64,000 nt of DNA from Gyromitra esculenta (GCA_038503075.1 JBCAML010000003.1:1-64000), one strand, 5' to 3'. Counted from the first letter of the stretch, positions 19,599 through 31,303 are shown. The notes: generated by a model not told the origin, from the sequence alone. Numbers and translations are program-made.

Positions 19599-22500
19599 GT
19601 CGACTACCGGCGGGGCAGACGTTAACCAAACATTCGAAACCCTGGCAATCGAAGAAAGAATTGTCTCAATCCTTGAGACCGAAAAATACAAAAACAAACG
19701 AAAAAGAAAGGAGGATGACTCTTCGGAATCGTCTAACAAAAAACAACATACAGAACCCACCGTATACGAGCGGCCCCGAGGGCAAGCGCTACTGGTAATC
19801 AATGGAAGGAAGGTGGTAGTCAATGTGTTGCTAGATTCTGGAGCTAATGTTTTTCTCTTGTCCCCTTTGTTTGTTAGGAAATGGTCGGTCCCAAAGGTGC
19901 AAAGAGACGTCCCGTTAACCATTAGAAACTTCACAGGTGAAGAAGTGGTTGGGGCGGGACAAGCCTTTACTAACCCTATTACTATGATCATAGGGAACAA
20001 TCATACATCTAATGTATCTTGCGAGATTGGGCCAGTTGAGGCTGGGTTAGACTTGATAGTGCCAGGGGGTTGGTGGTTGACGAGTCACCGGTTGGAAAAC
20101 CCTTACGACCACGCAAACTGGAAGTTCGAATCTCCTGGTTGCTGTAACCAGTGCTCTGTGACGACTGCTCCTCTTAATACCGAGAACGATATCGAATATG
20201 ACGAATGGCTGGGCCTGGACGAGAATGCCCGAATAATTGGCATGGTGCGTGCAATCGATGACGAAGAAACTGAACTTCTGAAGACTCTCCCGGGAGCATA
20301 CCACCGATTTGTCAGTCTATTCGGCACTCCCATCCAGGAATCCTTGCCAGAACGAAGGCCATTCGATCACGCTATTGATCTCGAGCATGGGACAACCGCC
20401 CCGTGGGGTCCAATCTATAAACTTTCGGAAAAAGAACTTGAGATTCTCCGGAAGTACTTGGACAAAATGGTGGGCGAAGGAAGATACGGCCAAGCAAGTC
20501 ACCTGCTGGGTCGCCCATATTATTCGCGCCGAAACCAGACGGAGGGCTACGACTATGCGTAGATTACCGTGGCTTGAACAAGGTGACAGTAAAGAACCGA
20601 TACCCTCTGCCGCTAATGTCCGAATTGCGTGATAGAGTCAATGGGGCTTCGATCTTTACCAAACTGGACCTCAAAGACGGTTTTCACCAGATCCGTATCA
20701 AAGAAGGCGATGAGTGGAAAACAGCGTTTCGTACAAGATATGGTCATTTCGAGTACACAGTCATGCCTTTCGGCAGCAAACGCCCCCGCAACCTTTCAAG
20801 ATATGATGCATCAGGTGCTCCGCGAATTTCTGGACCAAGGGGTCGTGGTTTATATTGACGACATCCTCATCTACTCAAAGACCCTCGAGGAACATGAGGC
20901 CTTGGTGACCAGAGTCCTGCAGCGGTTGGAGGACGAGGGTTTGGCAGTATCCATTAAGAAAAGCTACTTTCACTTGCGGGAAGTTGAGTTTTTAGGGTAC
21001 ATAATTTCTGACAAAGGCGTGTCTATGTCAATGAAGAAGGTCGAGTCAATCCTTTCATGGGAAACCCCGAAGAGCATACGCGATGTTCAGGTATTCATTG
21101 GATTCGCCAATTTTTACCGACGGTTCATCGAAAATTTCTCCCAAGTTGCAAGCCCCTTAACCGAGTTAACCAAAGGGGACCCCAAGAAATTCCAATGGGG
21201 TGACCGTCAAGCGATAAGCCTTCGAGTACCTAAAAGTTGCCTTCACGACAGCACCTATCCTTTGTCACTTTGCGCCGGAACGGCAGACTGTGGTAGAAAC
21301 CGACGCCTCAGACTATGCGCTAGGTTGCGTCCTCTCGCAGATCATCGATAGCAAGCTACATCCCGTAGCATTCCATTCCAGAAAATTTAATAAAGCGAAC
21401 TTAACTACGAGGTGCACGATAAAGAACTACTCGCGATAGTAACCGCCTTCAAGGAATGGCGACATTACCTAGAAGGAAGCAAGCACCAAGCGATCGTCTA
21501 TACGGACCATAAAAATCTCGAATATTTCATGAAGGAGACAAGGATCCTAAATCGACGACAGGCTAGATGGGCGGAATATTTATCGTCATTCGACTTTAAA
21601 ATCATATATCGACCTGGATCAGCGGGAGGAAAGCCAGATGCATTATCAAGACGACCGGAGTATCGTCACTAAGGAGGATACAACACAGCCTACAGAAGCC
21701 ATGTTCCGAAGCGGCCAAGTCGATATGACTGGCCGTCCCAGTAAGTCAATCGTTATATCCTTAATTCATAGAAAAGACGATAACACAATTGTACAAAACC
21801 AAAACGATGACCCGTTACACTTCACCGAGCTGGACTCAAATGGCAATCATCACCATTATAATTTTAATCCTAATACAACACACGAGGAGCTACTTATTTC
21901 ATCAGCATCCCTCAAAGCGCTTCAAGTCCTTAAATTTAATTCGGACTTTTTGGAGCAGGTTAAAAGGAAGGTTGAGTCTGACGAAGACTATAAGGAAATT
22001 CGAGACTTAGTTAAAGCTGGCAGCGAAATCAAGAGGCTACAACACTACACAGTGATGGAGGAACTCCTCTATTGGAAAAACAGGCTAACAATCCCTAACG
22101 ATGATGAAATCAAAACTACCATTTTAGAAAATGAACACGACTCGAGATAACGAGACTTTGGCATGGACAAAACCACGGAACTTGTTCAGCGGAACTTCTA
22201 CTGGCCTCATATGACCGAGTGGATTACAGATTATGTCCGCTCATGCGATCCATGCCAACATAACAAATCCGTGCGTCATAAGAAATATGGACTCCTGCAA
22301 CCGCTAGAGACCCCATACGCTCCATGGATGTCGATATCAACAGACTTCATCGTCCAGTTACCCGAGTCGAGAGGATTCACCCAAATATGTGTAGTAGTTG
22401 ACAGGTTTACCAAGATGGCGCACTTCATCCCACTAATAGAAAGAGCTACAGCAAGTGATGTGGCAAAGGCTTTTGTTGACAAAGTTTGGAAACTTCACGG

Positions 22501-23397
22501 CTTGAAAGAAATTGTTTCAGACCGAGATGCTTAAGTTCACAGGGAATTCTGGACCTCATTATGCAAACTTCTAGACATTAAGTCCAGCAAATCTACCGCA
22601 TTCCATCCTGAGACCGACGGACAAACCGAAAGGGTTAATCAGTCACGGAAACCTCTGAACTTGTCAACTACGACCAAGATGACTGGTACGACCTACTGCC
22701 GTTAGCAGAGTTCGCTTACAACAATGCGAAGCCACAGCCACTGGAATCAGCCCCTTCTATGCCAATCATGGTTTCCATCCCAGAACAGCTTGGACGATTG
22801 ATACCGAAGTCAAGAATCCGTGTCAAAGTTATACGCACATTGGGCTTCAGAAAGTAAACGATTTTGCCACTACCTCACTCAAAGCCACCCGAGAAAACAT
22901 GTCCAAATATTTTGACAAGAAACGACAGGCGGAAGCCATCCTTTAAGGTCGGAGATTTAGTAATGCTCGACGCCGAAACATTAGAACCAAGCGTCCAACG
23001 AAAAGTTAGCCCTAAGTCATACGGACCCTTCCCGATTACACGAGTCGGTACTAGAGCTTGCACTTTAGATACAGGAGGTCATGGAGGATATTCCCCACCT
23101 TCCATGTATCCTTGCTCGAGCCATACCGGACAAGCGTCAGGAAACCCGAAAACAAGACCGACCGGCGCCAGACGACATTGAAGGTGACAATGAGTACGAG
23201 GTGGAATACATCGTCAAAAGCGAGAAGAGAGAAACCAAAGTGGGACGACGAACGATCAGCCGGATGTTCTATTTCATCAAATGGGTGGGATACCGGAAGA
23301 TGAGAACTCATGGGAACCTGCCGACGAAGGAGGATTAGCCAATACGGCCGAAGCAATTGCCGAATTTCACAGTCTTTACCCAACAGCTAAGCCATAA
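19552..23397 (+). pseudogene. Gypsy-2 unit B pol, multiply frameshifted
   Basis: An open segment of 336 codons covers the protease (LLDSGANVFLLSP) and runs to 20562, then the frame is lost before the RT. RT pieces (20574-20858 and 20629-21351, with YIDDILIY near 20855), RNase H (21412-21672), spacer and integrase pieces (21638-22534) and the chromodomain (about 23190-23330) are all recognisable in shifted frames. From about 22140 onward one-base deletions relative to unit A come every few tens of bases. It cannot encode Pol as it stands. Confidence 0.88.
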
Positions 23398-23603
23398 GCT
23401 GTTTCACATTTGTATTCTTTCTGCGTTTAGAATATGTATAAAATGTTTTACTACTAAAAAGAAACTAGCTGAGGGAAAATTTTCCATCGTGGCCAAGTAA
23501 ACGCGGTGGTTTTTACGTACCCAAGATGCTATAGAACCACTTTGTAATCAGTTAATTATTTTGTATTATAGTTAGACGGGGACGACTAACAGGAGGGGGA
23601 TCT

Positions 23604-24534
23604 TGTTATACCTGTACCTTTTGAAGGAGTTCCTGGCCCTGGAGTTACCCTATCTTTGGAGTTACCCTACTTTAGCACCTTCCGGATCGGGACTGGAGCC
23701 TGTTACCCTGCCTCCAATCCTTCCAGCAGGTATAGTATTTGGAGAAGGGGGACAGCACCAGAAAAGACTCTGTCCCGGAGGGCAAAGTAACCCCTAGGCC
23801 GTCAAGCAAAACCGTCCGGCGGAATGGGACCCGGAGGGTATGTAGGGAAGTGTCTGGCTTCGCTGTGGTTCAAACGGATTGCGGGTGGACCAAAACTGGC
23901 GGAGTTACAGACTGACAAAGATAAGGGAACGCAATCTTCTGCGACGATTCGGATAGGCGAAATGATCGTCTCGAAGAGACGAACGCAATGAAGACGAATA
24001 CGTAACTCCCGTGTTACCGACATGCATACTGCACGGAGAATCGCGGATCGGGGCGGGAACTCAATGGGGTATCGGGTATGGAGATAAGGCGAAGTGGTTT
24101 CATGTTGTCATAGTAGTTAGCGCTCTACACCACACTATACCCTAGAGAGGAGGCATTATAAATACTCTCGCAGTGGATGTAAAACTCGAGTCGGATCATT
24201 AGCGACGAAGAACGAGCGCTATCAATATTATATTGTTTCTAGCAAAATTACTTTCGTGCAATTTACTCTATTACTTGTGAATTACTTTTATCTTGCTTAT
24301 GAGCTTTGGCCCTTCAGCGTTAGTTATTAAACCTTACTATTGGAAGTTCTTCACGGAACTTTGCTCGATCCCTACTTTGAACCCTACGGTTATCTTTTAG
24401 CGGTTCATAAGAGGCAGTTAGGACTTGCGCCTGTGTATTGTGTTGCGGATAGCAACCGGGCAGGTTATAGCGTCTAGATTGTTATCTAAAGCTTCTTGGA
24501 GATTTCCTGTGCGGTAAGAAGTACCGGTCTTACA
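23604..24534 (+). repeat. Gypsy-2 right LTR
   Basis: A 931-bp LTR ending GGTCTTACA at 24534, next to the outer ACTTC duplication. Its first half carries many small deletions relative to the other two LTRs (for example near 23880 and 24140), continuing the indel-rich stretch of unit B. Its second half is close to the other copies. Confidence 0.93.
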
Positions 24535-24661
24535 ACTTCAAGGCGAAGTATCGGCGATGGTTCACGGTGACAGCGAGGATTCTGAGGGAGAATCGAAGTG
24601 GTATTAAACTGATACAGGAGAAGTGTAACGAGAACGTTGCTTAAAGAAGAAAGAAGAAGAA

Positions 24662-25083
24662 TTTCACGGATGAGATGGAGTAACGGATTAGGATAAAGTG
24701 GTTTTGTAGTAATAGGGTTATTCGGTTATAATGGCTTTGTTGTTCGGTTGTGTTTCGGTTATTGTTGGATTGTTGTTCGTGTAACGGGAAAGCGGGGTAT
24801 ATAAGCGGAGGAGTTTTGTCGTTTGTGTATTCTCTTTCTTCTTTCCTTAAGCAACGTTCTCGTTACCTTCTGCTGTAAATCGTCGAAATACTATCTCGAT
24901 TCTATCTCAGAATCCTCGCTGTCGCTGTTTCCCTCGCCGCCCTTATCTCGCCTTGAGATAAAAGATATTCTAGTAGAACTTGTAGAACACGCTGCACTCT
25001 TCGAACGTGTTGTCACCTCGCTTAAGTAGCACTGCTCACCTTCAGGGATACTGAAGGGCTTAACTCGAGGTACAACCGTGAGA
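24662..25083 (+). mobile_element. Solo LTR, subfamily b, opposite orientation, TSD AAGAA
   Basis: A 422-bp LTR in plus sense, TTTCACGG...CCGTGAGA, inserted in the purine-rich part of the older minus-sense LTR. AAGAA duplications lie at 24657-24661 and 25084-25088. It contains a TATATAAGC box near 24798, CTTAAGCAACG near 24847 and the hairpin at 25039-25057. Confidence 0.92.
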
Positions 25084-25279
25084 AAGAAGAACAAGAACGA
25101 CCGAAATCCATCGCTTAAATACCCCACTTTCCTTAACAAAACTTATAACCGAAAGATAACCGAACAACAAAGGGATTGTACAACCACCCAAACAATGATA
25201 CAACCAACAACCAAGCCACGACTCATTATCCAAAATCAATCCATGAAAGAGAGCTTGACAGGAAACCCGCTCCTTGAGA

Positions 25280-25457
25280 CTAACTGAGGAGTAAGGAAAT
25301 CAGACCAAACCTCGTAGACCTTCAACAACCCACACGGTCTTAGCTTTCGACTTCCTTCCTGACTCCTTAACCGCGACTATACTCCGGAAACTAACGTTTC
25401 CTCCCCATATAAACCAACACAATAGCCTTGACCCATTACCCATTTCTATCCGTGAAA
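25280..25457 (-). repeat. Old LTR remnant that received the truncated Gypsy-1
   Basis: The segment ends ...CTATCCGTGAAA like the start of a sense-minus subfamily LTR and contains a CATATAA box and an ACACAATAGCC stretch shared with the Gypsy-1 LTRs. Its other part would lie beyond the lost 5' end of the truncated Gypsy-1. Confidence 0.6.
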
Positions 25458-26369
25458 GCAGGTGGCTTCAGGGTTAGGGTTCCAGATGAGAGGTCACGAT
25501 CACTTATTCTCTTCCTTCTTCTCACACCAAAGACATCGCAAACTTGAATAGACTGGCATTTGCTTTCCTTTAGAGATATTTTTAGGGTTTCGTGAATAGC
25601 AAACCCGAAGCTGAGCAACTCTGCTACTTTACCTTCATGCGCCCGGGCCTACTGAGCTGAAAGCCTCAACATCATGATATCACATTTTGGATAAAGAAAC
25701 TGTCTTAAACAGCTGCAGCCACAAGCCACTCTCGCGACACTGAATTCTCGCTACCCCGGGCAACACGGTACAGCTGTTAGACATACTAATGCATTCATAT
25801 GCACGCTAATGCATGCTAATGCATGCCACCCCGCAGTAGCGCCGGAACGAATTTCACCAAATACTACGGTAGTGTTGGCAAAATTTCAATGTCGCTTTTC
25901 GCCCTACTCTGCTTCCGTGACTTGGTGCTCCTCGGCGCAAGCGGGCCCCCCAAATGCTCGACTTCCAAAGCGCTTTTGAATGTAAAAAAGTCGAGCGATC
26001 GAGAAAGCAAATGTATGTCTCGACTCGGGAGAGTGAGGGCTTCCGAATCGTACTAGAAAGGTGCTTAACCCCGAAAAATGCTTACCCAAGTTTTGTGGTC
26101 CGAATTCCCGATATCTGTAGAACCATCGTAGCACTCAAGAACGAGGCTTACACCCTCGAAACACAAAGATAACCCCTATTGGAAGTCACGAGGGTGGGTA
26201 ATTTTATCCTGGTGCTACGCTGACGGCACTATGTAATACATGCTTAAGGATCCTTGAGATGCAGAAGAATCCTGTAACAGAATTATATAATGAACCTAAT
26301 CCCACAAATGTAACGTCAAGCAAGTTGCACTTTTTCATCATATCTAATAGCTAACATACGAAGGTCATT
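25458..26369. other. Intergenic, no recognised gene; short TAATGCA repeat
   Basis: The segment holds a short telomere-like run (GGGTTAGGGTT, 25471-25481) and about three copies of a TGCTAATGCA unit at 25785-25823. Small open frames around 25823-26172 match nothing I recognise. Confidence 0.6.
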
Positions 26370-26902
26370 ATGAGATACGTTTCTTCCGTTGAGGTAAGAA
26401 CCACTTTGAACAACACGCAAGCGCCAAGTAATCTGACTCGGCGTGGAGATTCACTACGGGGATGAGAAGGCCGGGGCGCCTTCAAATCGCGTTAGAGATC
26501 TTTTAGGGCAATCTGATGACATCAATTATGATTTTGATGGGAAGTAAGTATCCGAAACTGAACCTGCTATAGACCCTATTAACTTCGTATCACTCCAGGT
26601 ACACCTGGATTGTCGCCGATTATTCAGAGCGAAGGAGCGATGCCATCACCGGTTTCGATTTCTTTGTTCAGGATCAAAGAGATCCTAATAAAATGGACCT
26701 CGCAAGAGGGGCTGGTGGAAAATTCCGTTACCTCGTACCTATTTCCAACCCTAGTATCCCGAGGAAGATCACTAGTCTGGCCTTATTGCGATCAAAGGAT
26801 AAGGTCCATAATATCCTAGAAGGCTGGGACGGAAGTACTAGAGATTTGAATGAGGGTCGCGGCAAAGATTATCTCTACCTCCTTTGGAAATCGACAGAGT
26901 AG
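26370..26902 (+). CDS. Small three-exon protein with MABP-like beta-prism motifs
   Basis: I infer exons 26370-26393, 26449-26543 and 26599-26902. Both introns are 55 nt with GTAAGA/GTAAGT donors and AG acceptors, the first with a CTGAC branch-like site, and phases agree, giving 140 aa to TAG. Three repeats show a pattern like the MABP/beta-prism signature: DINYDFDGKYTWIV, DLARGAGGKFRYLV and DLNEGRGKDYLYLLWKS, each with a preceding hydrophobic strand. The MABP fold in MVB12 proteins binds acidic membranes; similar prisms occur in lectins and pore formers. No signal peptide is visible. Family assignment is by motif only and function is unknown. Confidence 0.65.
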
Positions 26903-29900
26903 CTCTAAATTCCTAGGTGAGATTTAACTGAATTTCGGCTTGAACTCTTACTAATGAATAGAAAGGAAGCTTTTCTTTTGATTGTCATGGTATGTAGCAA
27001 TCTTCGATAGAAGCAATGGGCCTACTGTAAAATGGAGCCGGGGAGCTAGCAGCAAGGAATAGCCGAAGAAGATAAGAAATTGACGAGCGGAAGTAGGATA
27101 TGGAAGCGAGGATAAATAGAATTTACTATTCGGAAGAGAAAATGGACGCCCAGAATTGCGGAAATGCCTTTCATCGAAAGGACCATTATAATGTGTGCTC
27201 GTGTTTTTTTTTGGTTCTAAGAGCACTTACCCATGACCTCTACGTTGCATCTATCAAATAATAAGTAGCGAAATATCTTCTAGTCCTTTCAGTAGTTCTC
27301 TTCTTTTTGAGAGGGTTTTACCAACTTAACTTTAGTTTATTGCGAGATGTTTGTATGTATTTCAACCATAAAGTAAGAAAGGGTTTATTCTAGAGGTTTA
27401 GCCCATCAATTAACCCCGCTCGCGTCAACGCATATAATGTACAGCAATTATTACCTTTACCGATAACTCATCGCCTGTGTCTCATTTATGTCAGTGCTTT
27501 TGATATCGTCACTCTTCCGCCATGCTACCAAAGTTCAACGATTGATCATCTCTTTATGCGCCAATTTATATTTTCCACATTTCTCTCCGATGCTACCATT
27601 GACAACAGAGACCTCTGCTCAAAGGTGGTGGAGCTCCGAGGAGGGTGTAGTATCCGACAATTGCAACTATGTATGATGCAAAGTCCCATTGCCAAAGACA
27701 CGACGGCCACGGAATCCTACTGGAGCCTCGTAACCCTCCCTGGACTTTTTCAGACTTGTACAATCTTCTGAGTCATTCTGTGGGCTTCTGTGGTAGGGCG
27801 AGAATTTCAAAGAAACTCCATAGCCGAATCTCCTGCAAGGTTACACGGTTACGCAAGGCTTCTACCGCACGGACCTAGGGTGTTTCATGCGGGTGCTGCG
27901 ATTGGTGTTCCTCGGGAAGCGCGGGATCGTTACAGGGTTTCGGTTTCGGTGCTTTGGGGTGATGCGCAGTATCTTAGACGTCCACGGAGTTGTTGCAAGG
28001 CAAAAAACTTCCATAGCGGTCTTTTTTTCTTTGTTTCTATATGCCGATATCCATATCGTCAGGCTAAACTCTCTCTCACTATCAATAGGATATGCGCCCG
28101 TAATATCATTTACCATTGTGGAAAATCCCTCAATTTGCATGATCGAGTCTTGTTAGTTGCATCAGAGTTGTTTGTGGATTCATATGTTAGTAAATAGCAC
28201 ACCATAAAGACGTGCTCGTAGTTGATATTGGCGCACATACCGTGCGCACGCCGGAATCCACTAATTCTAAAAGAGGGTTACTTTTCACGTCCAAAACCCA
28301 GTGTCCAAAATTTCGTTCTCGTAGACAGTTAAGATTAGTATTACTTAGCTTTTCAGGTAGGAGCATGGCAACACATTCACTATATCGATTGCGTAATAAT
28401 AAAACAAATAGAGTTCTCTTAAGACGAAGTTCGGGACCGGCAGATCTTTACACCCTTGGCGCGGGTCGCTGCACCTCACATGTGCCCTGGAGGCGTGGGG
28501 ATCAGGTGGGTTCAATGAAGTCATATAGGAGATCTATTCCATGCATCCTAGGCTGCGGAGGAGCACTGCCTGCTACTACACCTGTGTGTAACCCGAACTG
28601 GGACCTTGCCGATTCACGGTTATCCCTTCGTCTGGACTCAGGTCCGGGGCCTAACGTGCAACCTAAGCCGATTGGGTAAAAAGCAGAGCGAACTTGAAGG
28701 TGCTGTGATAGTGTGCTCTTTACTAGCGCAACTAAGTCCAGGTGTGTGGTTGATCTCACACTGTCTCTACGCCAAAAGGTCGTGAAAACAGGGAACAGAT
28801 TAGAGGATGGGTGAGAAAATTTCATCAGGCTTATTGGATCCAATCGTGGAACATGAGAACTAAGACATAGTTAGGTGTACTTCGCGTGAACGAAATATCA
28901 AAATATGATGCATCGTAAACAATCTTTCCACGAAGAACAAACTCGTCACTTCCCATCTAAAGTGCTAGGTTTTGGGGTGTGCGTCTATCAACCATGGCAT
29001 GCTGGAGAGCCTTTGTAAATTACTCATAATCTAAAGTAGCGACGGCGACCGTTTTATGAGTCCCCTATAGTTGAATCGTTCATATAAATTCACTAGTATG
29101 CCTTAGACTTTGAGCCAGATTGGGGCGTCGCTAGTACAAAGGAGCCCGAGGGAGGAAAACCCCACTGAAGGACATATAATGCAACAAGGAAAAATCTTGC
29201 ATATCTTCCCTACCCACGTGCACTGCACAAATAATTTGATTGATCGATATTTTGAGCAGGTGCGGGCGGTAGTACACCGGGATATCACTTTTCCATAATC
29301 AAGGCTGTGATTCAAGAAGAATAGTAGTTTAGACTCGGAAAATACGTATATATTTCAGAAACTGCGACACATTAATATGTCAATATGTCTCACGACTGAT
29401 CACCTATTTTAATATGCGTGCAAGTATCCGTAACCGCAATGAATGCAGATTGCCCGGTTTGCGAACATTATTAGCAAAACGACGTAATATAGTATGTGAT
29501 GAAAATAATAAGAACGTCCTAGAGATGTAGTTATGTCCATATGAGAATTTTATTTAAACCCTTTTTTGGGAATTTTTATCTTAATTTTACGTATACCAAT
29601 AACAGGGTCTTCTTTTGCCATTCCTGTTCTAGAGTAAATTTCCCTATAAAATTACAATGCATCACTGGTATTAGGGAAAAGTAATATCAATAAAACCCTT
29701 CTTGGCTCGTTCTAGAATACTCTAGCTATGAACATCAATTAGATGACCTTCGCTAGAAGATACTCCACGTGGTAAAAACTTATGATCCGTCAGGCCCACT
29801 CACTCGTTGACCCTATACACATATTTGGTTATAATAATCCATCCACAGCTCGAGAATGGTACGACATAGCCTCCAAATTGCGCACAAGGAAGCGTCTATT

Positions 29901-30184
29901 ATGCAATTTGATGAAATTCTTGCCTAGATTAAAGCATATTAGCTGTGATATTAATTCTAGCTACGATGAAGAAATATAACTCATACTAAATTTTTATTGC
30001 TTCTGACTCCTGCAGATCTACTGATATCACGAGAAATTTTAGCCAGATAGACTATTTAAGCACCCAGTTTTCCCATTGTCTCTACAAAATTTCTAAAAAC
30101 CAGCCGCTCACACAATCTCAAACACATCAAAAAGAACTCGTACTTAGTACTTCCGGATCCTACTACCTAAAGAGTTTGAAGAAA
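26903..30184. other. Intergenic, gene-poor, no recognised feature
   Basis: About 3.3 kb without a family I recognise. The longest open stretches are 27790-28197 and 28212-28679 (135 and 155 codons); they overlap frames on both strands with no domain signature. A TATA-like ACTATTTAAG (30051-30060) and a CT/CA-rich leader precede the lectin-like gene. Confidence 0.5.
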
Positions 30185-31303
30185 ATGTCCAACGAACCCC
30201 AAGCCAATGTTTTAGCCCGCACACCTCTTGGCGCGCACTGGATCGATCGTACCTCACACGGGCAGACTGCAAATGAACGCTTTGTGTTCTACCAAGATCC
30301 CCAAGGTCGTGTCAAATATGCGAGTGGTGGTTCAGGTGTCTCTGCTACCGTTCTCGGAGCTTTTCAAACTCCTTTCAACAACCAATTTGCTATTCTTGGC
30401 TGGGGTTGGCAGAGCGCCGAGGCTAGTATAATCAGTACCTCTAGAGCCCCTGCAATCTACGAACTAGCAATTGCGTAGAGGCGATTTTACTATTTATCGA
30501 GGGATTACAAGCTCTTAGAGGTATGTGCCCTCTTTCATGCTCTTGGCCTTATCTAAAACCAGTTCTCAAAATCCCCTCTTTAATAGCGTACTACTAGGCG
30601 TGAGGGTCCCCCAGATGGCGTTACATGGCGTGATGGAAATCTCAGAGGCCCCAAGACAGCAACCTATTCTAATCTAGCGGCAATCAAGTGGATTGCCGAC
30701 CCAAACGGCAATCAATTGCAGTACCACGTCTTCTGCCAGGAAGATGGTTCTGACGAGATCGGGTCAGTCTGGACTAAGGATGAGATAACGTGGGAGACGA
30801 GAGATTTCAAGCTTCCAGCAGCTATTAAGGGCACGAGCATCGCTGCCGCTCGTATAGGCGATGAAATAAAGCTTTACTATCAACTTCCTAACACCAAGAT
30901 CGTCGCCTATAGAAGCAAAGTTGGTACAGAGGGAATTGAAGAATGGAAACCAGGTAACCTATTACTCGCATGTTTCCAAATTCGATTTTTCTAATACCCT
31001 AGAATAGAAAGTTTCGAGTCCCACTGGAACTACAATCCTGACGCATCTATCTTAGCTTCTGGCGATAAAGCATTTACCGTCAGTGATGATAATAAGCTCA
31101 ATGTCCATGGCCCCGATGGGTATCAGATTCAGCTCGGCTCCGTAGTTCCGTCGGCTGCAATCGCAGCAATTGGTTACCCAAAAACTGCTACCGGAGGGCT
31201 AGTCCTATCCACTTACACCCAGACTGAGGCATACAAAATTACCGAGTTTGTACTCAATAGGGATGGTAAATGGACGCAGAATCCTCCTGTTTCTCCGCAG
31301 TAA
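30185..31303 (+). CDS. Fucose-specific-lectin-like beta-propeller protein
   Basis: Inferred exons 30185-30474, 30598-30953 and 31008-31303 give 313 aa, close to the 312-aa Aleuria aurantia lectin. The last intron (54 nt, GTAACC...AATAG) is secure by phase. The first (123 nt, weak donor GTAGAG) is chosen because it is the only one I found that removes the stop at 30475 and keeps phase. Repeats resemble the AAL blade pattern: FVFYQDPQGRVKYASGG, YHVFCQEDGSDEIGSVW and IKLYYQLPNTKIVAYRS. No signal peptide is seen, as in AAL-type lectins. Such proteins bind fucosylated glycans and can act in defence against fungal feeders. Sugar-site residues cannot be checked here, and it could be a degenerate paralogue. 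Confidence 0.65.

Larger units (their letters stand above)
9409..24534 (+). mobile_element. Tandem Gypsy-2 array: LTR-internal A-LTR-internal B-LTR, TSD ACTTC
   Basis: Three LTRs of the TGTTATACC...GGTCTTACA family (9409-10331, 16493-17438, 23604-24534) bracket two internal regions (10332-16492 and 17439-23603), all in plus sense. Exact ACTTC duplications are present only at the outer edges (9404-9408 and 24535-24539), so the array entered as one event or grew in place by LTR recombination. The internal regions carry gag and pol of a chromodomain Gypsy. A polypurine tract (AGGAGAGGATAC and AGGAGGGGGATCT) precedes the second and third LTRs. Confidence 0.93.
9283..25248 (-). mobile_element. LTR, subfamily b, carrying the Gypsy-2 tandem and another LTR, TSD GAGAG
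   Basis: The surviving parts are 9283-9408, 24540-24661 and 25089-25248. It begins TCTCACGG and ends CCATGAAA on plus (sense minus), with exact GAGAG duplications at 9278-9282 and 25249-25253. Two later insertions split it. Its hairpin (9310-9328) has the stem CCTTCGG/CCGAAGG, a compensated A-U to G-C change relative to other copies. Confidence 0.92.
74..25279 (+). mobile_element. 5'-truncated Gypsy-1 chromovirus, host of all nested insertions
   Basis: The remaining coding pieces lie at 77-409 (integrase zinc-binding end and catalytic core), 1365-1595 (core), 2033-2534 (C-terminal part and chromodomain) and 8798-8885 (last codons and stop). They rejoin in frame once the inserts and one copy of each target duplication are removed, and they match the intact minus-strand copy at 3195-6824. 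A polypurine tract (8886-8897) leads into the 3' LTR, which begins TTTCATGG at 8898, is cut at 9282 and resumes at 25254 to end ...CCTTGAGA at 25279. Everything 5' of the integrase, including the 5' LTR, is missing and replaced by telomere repeat. No outer target duplication can be seen because the 5' end is lost. Confidence 0.93.
8898..25279 (+). repeat. 3' LTR of truncated Gypsy-1, split at 9282/25254
   Basis: The first part is 8898-9282 and the second 25254-25279; GAGAG at 9278-9282 and 25249-25253 is the duplication made by the insert. It matches the LTRs of the intact copy, including the TATATAAGC box near 9037 and the CTTAAGCAACG-like box near 9090. Hairpin 9264-9280 has the stem CTCGAG/CTCGAG with loop GGATA; the insertion point lies directly at the 3' foot of this hairpin. 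Confidence 0.9.

Noticed and set aside
9409..24534. Two independent Gypsy-2 insertions
   Set aside because: The middle LTR is shared and unflanked by duplications, the outer ACTTC pair is single, and both units share the RT lesion.
25471..25481. GGGTTAGGGTT, possible interstitial telomere; also at 61664-61676
   Set aside because: Fewer than two full units, and of hexamer register unlike the real TTTAGGG array; chance or a trivial remnant.
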